Source: an uncultured Bacteroidota bacterium
Lineage (GTDB): Bacteria > Bacteroidota > Bacteroidia > Chitinophagales > Chitinophagaceae
Direction: 5' to 3'
Assembly: GCA_903904855.1 (NCBI GenBank)
Contig: CAIVEH010000067.1
Span: 1 to 35,191, forward strand
Length of the DNA: 35,191 nucleotides
Shown here: positions 25,487 through 33,544 of the stretch, one piece after another
Layout of the letters: the number at the start of each line of letters is the position of its first letter
How positions within the stretch are numbered: position 1 is the stretch's first letter
Position numbers and translations under genes: made by a program
The notes under the pieces: generated by a model
The model's input: the letters and a program-made list of their open reading frames with translations, nothing else
Told to the model about the DNA's origin: nothing
The model's database searches: none

Positions 25487-25509
25487 TCAAATAATATTTT
25501 AGTAAACAA

Positions 25510-25607
25510 CTTATCACCTATCACTTATCACTTATCACTTATCACCTATCACCTATCACTTATCACTTATCACCTATCACCTATCACTTATCACCTATCA
25601 CTTATCA
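25510..25607. repeat. Heptamer array (CTTATCA / CCTATCA), 14 units
   Basis: Fourteen uninterrupted 7-mers, each CTTATCA or CCTATCA, differing only at the second base, total 98 bases. The last unit overlaps and supplies the TGA stop of the acylase gene (TCA at 25605-25607). Perfect phase and single-site variation point to expansion by slippage or unequal exchange. Confidence 0.95.
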
Positions 25608-28055
25608 TCTGATCGTCCAGGTGTACTTGATCAATGAATCATTTTGACTTGCTGAATTGGGCATAAAATCCAAACGATAGTATTTACCCCCAGCCCAGTC
25701 ATCCAGAAAGCTTGCATAATACTTGCTCCCCGGATTCCCGCTCTGCCCGCCCGGATAAACCCCATATGCCTCTATCTCCTTACCCATTTGCACCACCATT
25801 CGCCAAGATGGTCCATGATTTTCCTTGGCAGCATTTATGGTGTTGCCCCAGCCACCTATTTTTATATGATCATAGCTAAGTGCAGGGAGTTTTGTAAGAT
25901 GAGAGATAGTTGTGTTTTTTACTTTGTACCATTCGGCTCCAATAATACTTTTCAACTTTGTCACACTATCTATGGCCTCTACAAGAGACCTTTTGGGCAT
26001 TTTAAAAATCCATACCGGCGGATTTAAAATATCATTGAGTGTCACTTTCTCTGACCGTGGTGGGTCTATGAAACGAAGCAATTCATCTGATTGTAGCAAC
26101 TGCATTGTTCTTTCCTGTAATGGCAAAAATTGACCAGGTACTTTATAAAATCTTAAAACATATGCATCTTTATTAAAAAAGTACCACCAGATTTGAAAAA
26201 TTGATGCAGCTTCGCTTTCAGAAGATAACCTGTAATCCCAACCCTTTAAAATATCAGCGTATTTCCTCTCTTCAGGTGACAGCAAACTATCAACTTTTTT
26301 TAAGAAACAAGTTAAAGTCCCCGCAGCCAGCTCCGAATAAGTATCCTGCTGCATTTCCATCATATCCTTCACCGTTGCCTTCTGCCTGTCTTTTAAAAGG
26401 TTATTTATTCTCCATGACCTCAGGTTTACCCACCCTGCCCCATTGTAGTTGTATGGGTATGTGGTATCCGTATTTATCTGGTTAGCTCCGCACAGATAGC
26501 CTTGTGCCGGGTTCAGGGCATGTGGGTTCTCGCGCATGGGTATCAGTTCTTTCCATAGCGTTGCACTGTCGCTGCCATTCATCACATACTTGCCCTGGTC
26601 TTTCCATTTGTTTACAAACTGCCCCTGCCCCCAGATGGCAATATTTCCCTGCCTGTCTGCATAGCCCATATTTTGTGCAGGGCATTCAAAGTGCAAAATG
26701 GCATTCACAAACTCATTATAGCTTCCGGCTTTATTGAGCAGGTATATGGCCAGCATCTCATTGCTTGCCCGGTGGCCCATCCAGCACATGGCCAGAGGTT
26801 TTCTTAGCCCACCCGCTTTTGCATTTTGCTCGGCATAAGTTACCGGGCCATGCAGGGTGTAGTTGATGGTATCCACAATATCGGGCTTGCCCTTTACTTT
26901 TATCACCTCTACCCTTTTGGTATAATATACCTGCTTGCCGGCAAACCAGTATTTATTCTTATTCCCTTCTACTTCTTTTATCAGGTAAAAGTCTTTCACA
27001 TCGCGGTAGTTATTGGTAAATCCCCAGGTAAGGCTGTCGTTGAAGCCTATCACCACACCAGGTGTTCCCGGTAGTGATGCCCCATACACATTTATCCCCG
27101 GAGCCTGCAACTGTGCCTCATACCACAGGCTTGGCAGGTTCAAAGCCAGGTGCGGGTCATTGCACAATATCGGCGCGCCGCTGGCTGTCCGCGATCCACT
27201 CAGTATCCAGTTATTACTCCCCTTTCCATCCACCTTAGGTTCACCAAAATCAGCTGGCGCAAAATGAGGGAAGGCAACACTATCCGCAGGCGCAGATGGT
27301 ATGGTTAAAGACGGTTTATCAAAAACAGTACCTTCCGGTATCACCGGTTTGCTCCCTTGTATTCTGTCGGGGAACAATAATTCCAGTTCGTCCTTGGGCA
27401 ATATATCCCTTAGGTAGGTCAGTGCAATATCATCCGTACTGCCCGTAAGGTCATCGGCCATATACTTCAGCAACAGCGATATTTTCAGGTTGGTATAAGG
27501 CTCGGGTGCAAAGCCCATCAATTTGTACTCAAATGGGTAGTTGCGGTAGTTGAGTGTGGCTATATAGGCATTGATCCCTTCGGTATAGGCATCCATTACC
27601 AGCTTCGTGCGCGGGTCGGCTTCCATAGCCCTGAGCGAATTTTCGGCAGCATAGCCCATTCCCTTATATCGTTGCTTCCTGTCGAATGCCAGCGCCTTAT
27701 CCCCTACTACCTCACTAACCCTACCTGCCGCAGCCCGGGTTTCCATATCCATTTGCCACAACCGGAATGAGGCATGAATATACCCTTCCATAAAGTACAG
27801 ATCATGATCGTTTGTTGCATGTATATGCGGCACCAGGCGGTTATCAAACCATACTGTAGCCCCACCCTTTACAGCTGGTAATTTAAGGTCAGCAGTGAAA
27901 TCCTTATTCACCGGTTCGGCATTAGCCAGGCAGCCATTCACAGGATCCAGCAGCCTGCCTATAGCTGGCAATGCCCCCAATGGATGGTCCAGCAGATAAA
28001 TAAGTATTGTGGTAATAACCAATAACACATAACCCTTGATTGGGATCTTCATCAT
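25605..28055 (-). CDS. Penicillin acylase family protein (S45, Ntn-hydrolase)
   Basis: An 816-residue exported amidase with an N-terminal membrane anchor or uncleaved signal (about 7-24). The family makes one precursor that self-cleaves to expose an N-terminal Ser. Here the likely nucleophile is Ser280 in GKGSNNWILSGSRTASG, followed by the typical LCNDPHLALNLPSLWYE and the Asn-rich GFTNNYRDVKDFY. Upstream are WFDNRLVPHIHA (69-80), the usual start of the alpha chain, and the linker peptide region before 280. Substrates could be beta-lactams, acyl-homoserine lactones or other N-acyl amides; sequence alone does not decide. MMK gives two adjacent ATG choices. Its stop codon lies in the heptamer array. 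Confidence 0.92.
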   Translation of the reverse strand: MMKIPIKGYVLLVITTILIYLLDHPLGALPAIGRLLDPVNGCLANAEPVNKDFTADLKLPAVKGGATVWFDNRLVPHIHATNDHDLYFMEGYIHASFRLWQMDMETRAAAGRVSEVVGDKALAFDRKQRYKGMGYAAENSLRAMEADPRTKLVMDAYTEGINAYIATLNYRNYPFEYKLMGFAPEPYTNLKISLLLKYMADDLTGSTDDIALTYLRDILPKDELELLFPDRIQGSKPVIPEGTVFDKPSLTIPSAPADSVAFPHFAPADFGEPKVDGKGSNNWILSGSRTASGAPILCNDPHLALNLPSLWYEAQLQAPGINVYGASLPGTPGVVIGFNDSLTWGFTNNYRDVKDFYLIKEVEGNKNKYWFAGKQVYYTKRVEVIKVKGKPDIVDTINYTLHGPVTYAEQNAKAGGLRKPLAMCWMGHRASNEMLAIYLLNKAGSYNEFVNAILHFECPAQNMGYADRQGNIAIWGQGQFVNKWKDQGKYVMNGSDSATLWKELIPMRENPHALNPAQGYLCGANQINTDTTYPYNYNGAGWVNLRSWRINNLLKDRQKATVKDMMEMQQDTYSELAAGTLTCFLKKVDSLLSPEERKYADILKGWDYRLSSESEAASIFQIWWYFFNKDAYVLRFYKVPGQFLPLQERTMQLLQSDELLRFIDPPRSEKVTLNDILNPPVWIFKMPKRSLVEAIDSVTKLKSIIGAEWYKVKNTTISHLTKLPALSYDHIKIGGWGNTINAAKENHGPSWRMVVQMGKEIEAYGVYPGGQSGNPGSKYYASFLDDWAGGKYYRLDFMPNSASQNDSLIKYTWTIR

Positions 28056-28180
28056 ATTATTTATCGTTGCGCTTACAAAGTACTAAAAAATATTCCTGCC
28101 TGGAATTTATCAACCATAAAGTTACCGGATATTAACTGGAGTTAACCTCCAAAATATAAATCATGCATATATCCTTTATA

Positions 28181-28323
28181 CATAGCCCACGCTTTCAACC
28201 GTGGGATCCAATATACAGGAATTCAATAACGGTTTCAACCGTTTACCTACGAACGATAAGCCGTTGAAACGGCTGGAATCCTCCTATTTACCTATTTACC
28301 CAAAGTTGAAACTGTGGGCTATG
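28181..28323. repeat. REPIN-like element with 25-bp terminal inverted repeats
   Basis: CATAGCCCAC..TTTCAAC..TGGG at 28181-28205 is repeated inverted at 28299-28323 with four mismatches. Inside, AACGGTTTCAACCGTT and GCCGTTGAAACGGC are further palindromic copies of the same GTTTCAAC core. This nested structure resembles REP/REPIN elements mobilised by RAYT (TnpA-REP) transposases; none is in the window. A 63-codon frame over it is spurious. Confidence 0.7.
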
Positions 28324-28430
28324 TTTTATTATTTCATCAGATTAAGGACATTGACCACAGTTTCCCTAACCAGATTTTTTCATAACAATTAAGTAAAACA
28401 AGTTTATCTCATTAATACTCACTTACTACC

Positions 28431-28438
28431 TACCTTTA
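28431..28438 (+). promoter_or_regulatory. Possible -7 box of the YodC-like gene
   Basis: TACCTTTA, one mismatch from TAnnTTTG, lies 15 bases before the ATG; no clear -33 box. Confidence 0.3.
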
Positions 28439-28453
28439 TTAAAAATTAGAATT

Positions 28454-28645
28454 ATGGCAAAGCAATTCAGTAAAGGAGATGTGGTAGTATTGAAATCCGG
28501 AGGCCCTGCAATGACCATTACCGGCGCAGGCAAAGACTGCGATCATGCAGTAACCTGGTTCGACGAAGAAGACAAACAACAACACAGCCAGTTCGATGAC
28601 GAAGTCCTGGAATCAATTGATGATGAAGACGAAGACGACGAATAA
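28454..28645 (+). CDS. YodC-family (DUF2158) small protein
   Basis: A 63-residue protein matching the YodC/DUF2158 pattern: FSKGDVVVLKSGGPAMTI (5-22), a WFDEEDKQQ segment (35-43) and F-x-x-x-VLESI before an acidic tail of Asp and Glu. The family folds as a small beta-barrel and its function is not established. It is flanked by its own promoter-like box and a terminator, so it is an independent short transcript, often a sign of high expression. Confidence 0.88.
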   Translation: MAKQFSKGDVVVLKSGGPAMTITGAGKDCDHAVTWFDEEDKQQHSQFDDEVLESIDDEDEDDE

Positions 28646-28669
28646 ATATTTAGCTCAAACAAAATTCTC

Positions 28670-28692
28670 AAAGCCCCTTCTATAGGGGCTTT
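28670..28692 (+). terminator. Terminator of the YodC-like gene
   Basis: A 9-bp stem (AAAGCCCCT 28670-28678 with AGGGGCTTT 28684-28692), a 5-nt loop, then TC. It lies 24 bases past the stop codon. Confidence 0.75.
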
Positions 28693-28777
28693 TCTTTGAA
28701 AATCAATACCAGCAAAAACAATTCTGCTAAATCCCAAACCATATCCCAACGACTTAATAGCAGCTAAATTTATGGTT

Positions 28778-28821
28778 CCCCGGAACAAGGTCCCGATTTT
28801 TCATCGGGAGGGGTTCAGGGG
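28778..28821 (-). repeat. 3'-end hairpin repeat, copy 3 (supplies a stop codon)
   Basis: A 44-base copy on the minus strand with the perfect hairpin TCCCGAT-GAAAA-ATCGGGA. Its CCCTCCCGATGA segment gives the lytic transglycosylase its last codons (N-P-S-R) and stop TGA at 28801-28803. Confidence 0.7.
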
Positions 28822-29739
28822 TAGCTGTATCGTATACTTCTTCGCCCCTTTCACGGTCAGCTTATGCGCCCTCAGCCAAGGATTATAAATCTTCAGCATT
28901 TTGTAGGTAGTCCCGTTCTCCTTCGCAAAATCGTTGAGGTTATCTATTGTCTTCTCCACTTCTACCGTTTTCGATTTCAGCGGCTGATATTGGTCTGCCG
29001 GATCAATCATCATGCCAAAAACCTTAGGATGCGAAATGATGTATTTCAAAGCCAGTATCCTGAAGACATAGCGGTTGGTTTCATCAGGGAAAATCATATC
29101 GTAATAGTTCTTTGACTCCTGAAAGTCAACCTGGTTCTGAAAGCCCGCCTGACCACAGTTGTACGATGCAGCCGCAGCCGTCCAGTTACCGAATTTTGCA
29201 TACGATGCTTTGAAGTATTTGCAGGCAGCATCAGTAGCCTTTATCACATTAAACCGCTCATCTACCTCATCACTTATTTCAAGCCCATAAGCCGGTCCTG
29301 TCTCCTTCATAAACTGCCAGAAACTTGCAGCCCCCACAGCCGAGAGTGCATTCTGCTGCAGTGAGCTTTCGGCTATACATACATACTTGAAATCTTCGGG
29401 CACATCGTTGGCCTTAAGCCGCTCTTCAATCACGGGGAAGTATCGGCCACTCTGCTTCAGTATCAGCAGATCGCTACCATGCAGATAGGCATTTACCAGC
29501 AATTCCCGATCCAGCTTTTCGTGTATATCCTGGCGCTCCAGCGGCACCTTCTCTCCGCAAAAATCCAGCGATGCAGGCACCTGGGGTGCATACCATTTAT
29601 ATTGCGGGTACCCCTCAGGGCTAACTTCTAATGCTGTTACGGTTGAGTCTACTTTCCTGGAGGCAATACCGGTTATCAATACGGCACCAAGAACAAAGCC
29701 TATCATCAGATAAACAACAGAACGGTATTTTGTGATCAT
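28801..29739 (-). CDS. Membrane-anchored lytic transglycosylase (SLT family) with LysM-like tail
   Basis: A 312-residue protein with an N-terminal membrane helix or signal (8-25) and a Slt-type domain with catalytic Glu124 in CIAESSLQQNALSAVGAASFWQF. The motif GPAYGLEI (148-155) and ASYNCG (191-196) follow. The C-terminal stretch (about 262-312; LNDFAKENGTTYKMLKIYNPWL ... YTIQLPL) resembles a LysM peptidoglycan-binding repeat. The family cleaves the MurNAc-GlcNAc bond, leaving 1,6-anhydro-MurNAc, in wall turnover. The last residues NPSR and the stop come from the hairpin repeat, so the original C-terminus probably differed slightly. Confidence 0.92.
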   Translation of the reverse strand: MITKYRSVVYLMIGFVLGAVLITGIASRKVDSTVTALEVSPEGYPQYKWYAPQVPASLDFCGEKVPLERQDIHEKLDRELLVNAYLHGSDLLILKQSGRYFPVIEERLKANDVPEDFKYVCIAESSLQQNALSAVGAASFWQFMKETGPAYGLEISDEVDERFNVIKATDAACKYFKASYAKFGNWTAAAASYNCGQAGFQNQVDFQESKNYYDMIFPDETNRYVFRILALKYIISHPKVFGMMIDPADQYQPLKSKTVEVEKTIDNLNDFAKENGTTYKMLKIYNPWLRAHKLTVKGAKKYTIQLPLNPSR

Positions 29740-29865
29740 TAAAAATCTTTACCCGATAAATTTAATGATTATTGCAAACTATTCAGCGGCGGTTCAAATA
29801 ATTTCTATTTTTTCTTAGGCTGAGGTAAATACAAACTGAATACCAATCTCAATCCAAGAAAACAA

Positions 29866-29921
29866 ACTTTAGACTAAAGACTTTAGACTAACTACTAAAG
29901 ACTAAAGACTAAAAACTCTAC
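29866..29921 (+). repeat. Heptamer array (ACTTTAG / ACTAAAG), 8 units
   Basis: Eight 7-mers all starting ACT: ACTTTAG, ACTAAAG, ACTTTAG, ACTAACT, ACTAAAG twice, ACTAAAA and ACTCTAC. The last unit holds the TAG stop (29918-29920, minus strand) of the OmpA-type gene. It shares unit and flank with 21376-21410. Confidence 0.85.
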
Positions 29922-30838
29922 TTCTTCCCTCCATTCAGCAGCGACATCAGTTCGTCCAGCTTCGGCTCCAGGATGATCTCTGTGCGGCGGTTCTTGCCCC
30001 TGCCTTCGGGTGTGCTGTTCGGTGCAACCGGATCAAACTGGCTGCGGCCACTGGCAATCAATTTTGTCGGATTTACATTGTAGTCATCTATCAGCACATG
30101 GGCTATCGATGTAGATCTGGCAGTGCTCAGCGCCCAGTTGTCGGCAAAGGTTTTATTGTGTATCGGCAAGCTGTCGGTATGCCCTTCAATATCTATGTTT
30201 ATATCACTGTTGCCATTCAGCACTTCAGCCACTTTCGATAAAGCTTCCTTACCCTTTGGGTTCACTTCAGCGCTACCCGACGGAAACAGCAACCCCTCCT
30301 GCATACTGATGTATACTTTGCCGTTTTTCTGGGTCACGGTCAGTTCGTTGCTGTTGAAGCCGGTCAGGGCATCAGCAATTTTCTTCCTCAGTGCCTCAGT
30401 AGCTTTTTGCTGCTGATCTATCATCGACTGCAGTTGCTCCAGCCTTTTGCGCTGCTCTGCAATTTCCTTCTGCTTGCTGCTCAGTTCCTTGGCTGCGTTC
30501 TCTTTTTCATTACCTATAGTGCTCAGCTTGGTATTCAGTTCATTAATGTCATCTTCAAGGGTGCTTATACTATCCTGCAGGGCCTCCACCTTATGGTTCA
30601 GGTCTATGTTCCGGCCATTCAGGTCCTTGATGCTGGCAGTTTGTTCTTTTATGGTACCATTGAGTTTATTGTTCTGCTCAGTCAGCGTAGCCAGTTTATT
30701 GGCCAGAGCCACAGCATTATCATGTTCTCTGTTGGCCCTTGCAGTCTCCGCATCAAATTTCTTTTTAGAAACAATACACGACGAAAACAGGAAAGTAGAA
30801 ACACAAAGGCAGGCAACTAATCTGATTATTCTTTTCAT
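29918..30838 (-). CDS. OmpA-type peptidoglycan-binding lipoprotein
   Basis: A 306-residue protein. The lipoprotein signal has lipobox FSSC (Cys21). A long coiled coil from about 28 to 160 has heptads rich in Leu, Asn, Lys and Glu. A C-terminal OmpA/MotB domain follows, with the hallmark IEGHTDSLPIHN, NWALSTARSTSIAHVL and GRGKNRRTEIIL. The family anchors the outer membrane to diaminopimelate in peptidoglycan; the coiled coil would span the periplasm. The start is fixed by the signal peptide. It is transcribed alone. Confidence 0.92.
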   Translation of the reverse strand: MKRIIRLVACLCVSTFLFSSCIVSKKKFDAETARANREHDNAVALANKLATLTEQNNKLNGTIKEQTASIKDLNGRNIDLNHKVEALQDSISTLEDDINELNTKLSTIGNEKENAAKELSSKQKEIAEQRKRLEQLQSMIDQQQKATEALRKKIADALTGFNSNELTVTQKNGKVYISMQEGLLFPSGSAEVNPKGKEALSKVAEVLNGNSDINIDIEGHTDSLPIHNKTFADNWALSTARSTSIAHVLIDDYNVNPTKLIASGRSQFDPVAPNSTPEGRGKNRRTEIILEPKLDELMSLLNGGKK

Positions 30839-30873
30839 TTTGAATATTTAGAGATACTCTTTAAGAATTGCAT

Positions 30874-30881
30874 CAAAAATA
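30874..30881 (-). promoter_or_regulatory. -7 box of the OmpA-type gene
   Basis: TATTTTTG on the minus strand matches TAnnTTTG fully, 35 bases upstream of the ATG. No TTTG at the usual spacing. Confidence 0.45.
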
Positions 30882-31198
30882 CAAACAATTTAAGACAGCA
30901 ATATCTGGATGGTAAATTCTTAAGAAAAGATTATCATGGGGTATGCCTGGCAAATTCATTTTGAAAGATTGTTGTCCGGGCTGATTGCATCCATTAAGCT
31001 TCAGTTGCGTTGGCACCATTTGAGATTTGGATTTCTATTGCACTTTTTATTGCAACTATACTCTAGGCAATAATAAAATCAATAAGTAATTTGCAAAAAG
31101 TATCTTGTGCAAAATACTGTTTACTTAAGAAATTGATGCCATTCAATGTTTTATTTTACTCCGTATCAACTAAATTACCTTCTTAAATTTTCATTCCC
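30882..31198. other. Intergenic region, boundary of the AT-rich cassette
   Basis: About 320 bases without a gene. I see scattered TTGCA/TGCAA words near 31050-31110 but no clear hairpin, RNA gene or attachment site. Base composition falls from the backbone level to the AT-rich level of the cassette across this stretch. TAATTTAG (31199-31206) next to it is a weak -7 box for the cassette. Confidence 0.4.
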
Positions 31199-31227
31199 TA
31201 ATTTAGCCTAAAATCTTAGTGTTCCAG

Positions 31228-31437
31228 ATGACTATATTGCATAAACTTGAAGACTTTTTATTTGAATTATTTCCAAAAGCAAAAATGGGTGGCAATGATC
31301 AAAATATCCTTGTGCAAGAGTTACAATCATTTTACACTAATGTGGGGGGGGGTATTAACCCTAAGGTTACAATTGAAAATGGTTGGATTAAAGTAGAGTT
31401 TGATACCCCAAATTTCGCTTCTCAGGAATCTGAGTAG
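31228..31437 (+). CDS. N-terminal fragment of the TPR-HExxH protein (ends at in-frame TAG)
   Basis: A 69-residue product, MTILHKLEDFLFELFPKAKM onward, ending QESE before TAG at 31435-31437. After the TAG the same frame continues without interruption to 33222 and immediately encodes tetratricopeptide repeats (KKAISFCEKGHLEEAKKIL), so the two parts look like one gene split by a nonsense codon. ATG 31228 is preferred over the GTG at 31219. A run of nine G (31344-31352) lies inside. The N-terminal part has no recognised domain. It could instead be a separate tiny gene, but no ATG, GTG or TTG exists between the TAG and 31606. Confidence 0.6.
   Translation: MTILHKLEDFLFELFPKAKMGGNDQNILVQELQSFYTNVGGGINPKVTIENGWIKVEFDTPNFASQESE
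31344..31352 (+). repeat. Homopolymer of nine G inside the cassette's first gene
   Basis: G9 in an otherwise AT-rich gene, coding the GGG of NVGGGINP. Such tracts slip easily in replication and sequencing. Confidence 0.9.
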
Positions 31438-31605
31438 AAAAAAGCTATCTCATTTTGTGAGAAAGGCCACCTTGAAGAAGCAAAAAAAATACTCACCTCT
31501 TTATTACTGGAAAACCCAACGAATTCCGAATATCATAGAATATTTGGTCAAATTCTTTCTGACCAGGGCAATCAGGAGGAAGCAATAAATAGTCTAATCG
31601 ATGCA

Positions 31606-33222
31606 TTGCGTTGGAATCCTAAAAATGCATGGGCACTGCTCATGATGGGTAATATTTTTGCCAGGCATAAGGATGATATAGATACTGCAATGAAATATTA
31701 TGATCAGGCAGCCAAGATAAATCCTAATGACAATATAGCCTTGAATAATATTGGTGCCAGTTTGATGCAATTGGGCAAAATCGAAGAAGCAAAGAAATAT
31801 TTTTGGGAAGCAATAAGGATAAATAACAAATACCCCAACACACATTATGCCTTAGCGATTATTGCAGAAACTGAAGGAGACCTTCAATCAAGTTTTTATA
31901 GTTCTATCCAAGCAATAAAAATGAACGATAAGAAGGATGGATTGTATCAAAACTCCCTAAAACACGCAGTAGATACCAGCTCGAAGATTATTAAGTCTGC
32001 TATCGGTCAAAAGATATTTAAGGATTATAAAAACAAATTAGAGTATGAGTGCGAAAAAATTATTGAAGTAATTTCTGATAATGATTTACCAACCGCTGCA
32101 AAAATGGAATTTGCAGAAGTCCATAAAAGAGATGTTCACCGGATAAAATATAAGCCAAGTTATCCTGCAGTAGAACATCTATTAATGCATGAATTAGTTC
32201 ATTTGGAATTTGTCATTGAGGCAAGAAAAGAAGGGATTAATCAGTTGTTTGTTTCGACCCAGCAACAAAAGGCTATTTTTATTAAAAGTATTGACGCTGA
32301 TATTAAGCGTTTCAATAAACTTGGTTTCTCAGATACTTCCATAGCTAAGCTATGTGGTGATTTATTCGATGGCATTAATAGGCAGATTTATAATACCCCT
32401 ATAGATTTATTCATCGAAGATTATTTATACAATGAATTTCCTGATTTAAGGGCTTACCAGTTTTATTCATTATTTAATTTGGTTAAGGAAGGTATGAATG
32501 CGGTGACTCATAAAGAAATTGTTGAGTTAATGCCAAAGACAGTTTTATCTCAGAGTAAAATATTTAATCTGATTACTGCACTACAGTTTAGGGACCTTTA
32601 TGGAATCAATCTCATAAATGATTTTAAAGCTACCGGCCTTGAATTAAATCAAGCCAATAAATTCTATAAAGAATATCTCGAGTACAAAGATGATAGACAA
32701 CCAGCCGAAGAATATGAATTGGTTGTGCATTGGGCTGCTGATTTGAAGTTGGATAAATATTTCGAGTTGATTGATGAGGATGGGTATTTTAATAAGAGAA
32801 CAAATCTGGAAGGGCTATTAGATTCAATTGAAAAAGACCCATACGATATTAATTCTAAGGATCCTGCCAAAGAGCGGGAAATGAAAACATTTCAGGAGAA
32901 ACAAAAGGAGATTGGAACGAACATGGCAGTAGTCATGTTCATGGTAGATGCACTTCAATTTTTCAATAAGATTCCGGTCCAAAAAGTAAAAGAAATAGCA
33001 TTCGAAATTGCAAGATTAGGAACTCAGGGAATCAGGCCAGATGAAAAGGATTATCAATTGCATCTGGTTCCGGGTAAGAAGTTTTCAGGCTACCATTTGC
33101 TGGCTTATTACTATATCAGTTGGAAAATTGCTGTGCCAGAGATGCTTTCAAAATTGCAATTACCATATGACAATGAATATGAAATGGCTTATAGCATGTA
33201 CAAATTGAATAAGAATGGGTGA
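31606..33222 (+). CDS. TPR protein with HExxH zinc-metalloprotease motif (cassette gene 1, main part)
   Basis: 538 residues from the first usable start (TTG 31606) after the premature TAG; the true protein probably runs from 31228 and would be 664 residues if TAG were sense. Tetratricopeptide repeats occupy about residues 1-110 here (NPKNAWALLMMGNIFARH; NPNDNIALNNIGASLMQLGKIEEA) and begin before the TTG. HELVH at 195-199 (bases 32188-32202), preceded by hydrophobic LLM, matches the HExxH zinc site; a later FIEDYLYNE stretch could give the third ligand, not proven. The C-terminal 300 residues are helical and unrecognised. It has no signal peptide, so it is cytosolic. It overlaps the MazG-like gene by 8 bases. 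AT-rich. Confidence 0.75.
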   Translation: MRWNPKNAWALLMMGNIFARHKDDIDTAMKYYDQAAKINPNDNIALNNIGASLMQLGKIEEAKKYFWEAIRINNKYPNTHYALAIIAETEGDLQSSFYSSIQAIKMNDKKDGLYQNSLKHAVDTSSKIIKSAIGQKIFKDYKNKLEYECEKIIEVISDNDLPTAAKMEFAEVHKRDVHRIKYKPSYPAVEHLLMHELVHLEFVIEARKEGINQLFVSTQQQKAIFIKSIDADIKRFNKLGFSDTSIAKLCGDLFDGINRQIYNTPIDLFIEDYLYNEFPDLRAYQFYSLFNLVKEGMNAVTHKEIVELMPKTVLSQSKIFNLITALQFRDLYGINLINDFKATGLELNQANKFYKEYLEYKDDRQPAEEYELVVHWAADLKLDKYFELIDEDGYFNKRTNLEGLLDSIEKDPYDINSKDPAKEREMKTFQEKQKEIGTNMAVVMFMVDALQFFNKIPVQKVKEIAFEIARLGTQGIRPDEKDYQLHLVPGKKFSGYHLLAYYYISWKIAVPEMLSKLQLPYDNEYEMAYSMYKLNKNG

Positions 33223-33544
33223 CATTGATGTAATCATAGATGCTTTAAAGAAATTTAGAAATGATAGGGATTGGGAACAGTTTCACAATCCAAAAGATTT
33301 AGCTATTGCTTTAAGTATTGAAGCAAACGAGTTATTAGAGTTATTTCTGTGGAAGAAAGCCGAAGATGCGAAAAAGGAAAAAGTGAAAGAAGAGTTAGCT
33401 GATATTTTTTCATTTGCATTTCTTTTGGCTGAAAAATATCAATTCGATATTAAAGAAATAGTTCTTGATAAAATTGAGAAGAATGCACAAAAATATCCTA
33501 TTGATAAGTCAAAAGGTACAGCCAAGAAATACAATGAGTTATGA
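33215..33544 (+). CDS. MazG-like nucleotide pyrophosphohydrolase (cassette gene 2)
   Basis: A 109-residue all-alpha NTP pyrophosphohydrolase. The metal-binding pattern of the family is complete: E36-A-N-E39 (ExxE), then E60-L-A-D63 (ExxD) 21 residues later, with the N-terminal FRNDRDWEQFHNPKDLAIAL and C-terminal KNAQKYP usual for the short MazG/dCTPase-like group. These enzymes split (d)NTPs to the monophosphate and pyrophosphate. The gene overlaps its upstream neighbour by 8 bases and the next by 4 (ATGA), so all three are translationally coupled. In a conflict system it could deplete or sanitise nucleotides; that is inference. Confidence 0.9.
   Translation: MGDIDVIIDALKKFRNDRDWEQFHNPKDLAIALSIEANELLELFLWKKAEDAKKEKVKEELADIFSFAFLLAEKYQFDIKEIVLDKIEKNAQKYPIDKSKGTAKKYNEL

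Noticed and set aside
25510-25607. Heptamer array as a CRISPR array
   Set aside because: The units are contiguous 7-mers with no spacers, and no cas gene is nearby.
28201-28392. 63-codon frame as a small gene
   Set aside because: It lies across the REPIN-like palindromic element, whose repeat structure explains the open frame.
13780-31437. TAG reassigned to an amino acid in this organism, explaining both in-frame TAG codons
   Set aside because: TAG is the natural end of other genes here (EmrB-like, OmpA-type, second T9SS paralogue), so general reassignment is unlikely.
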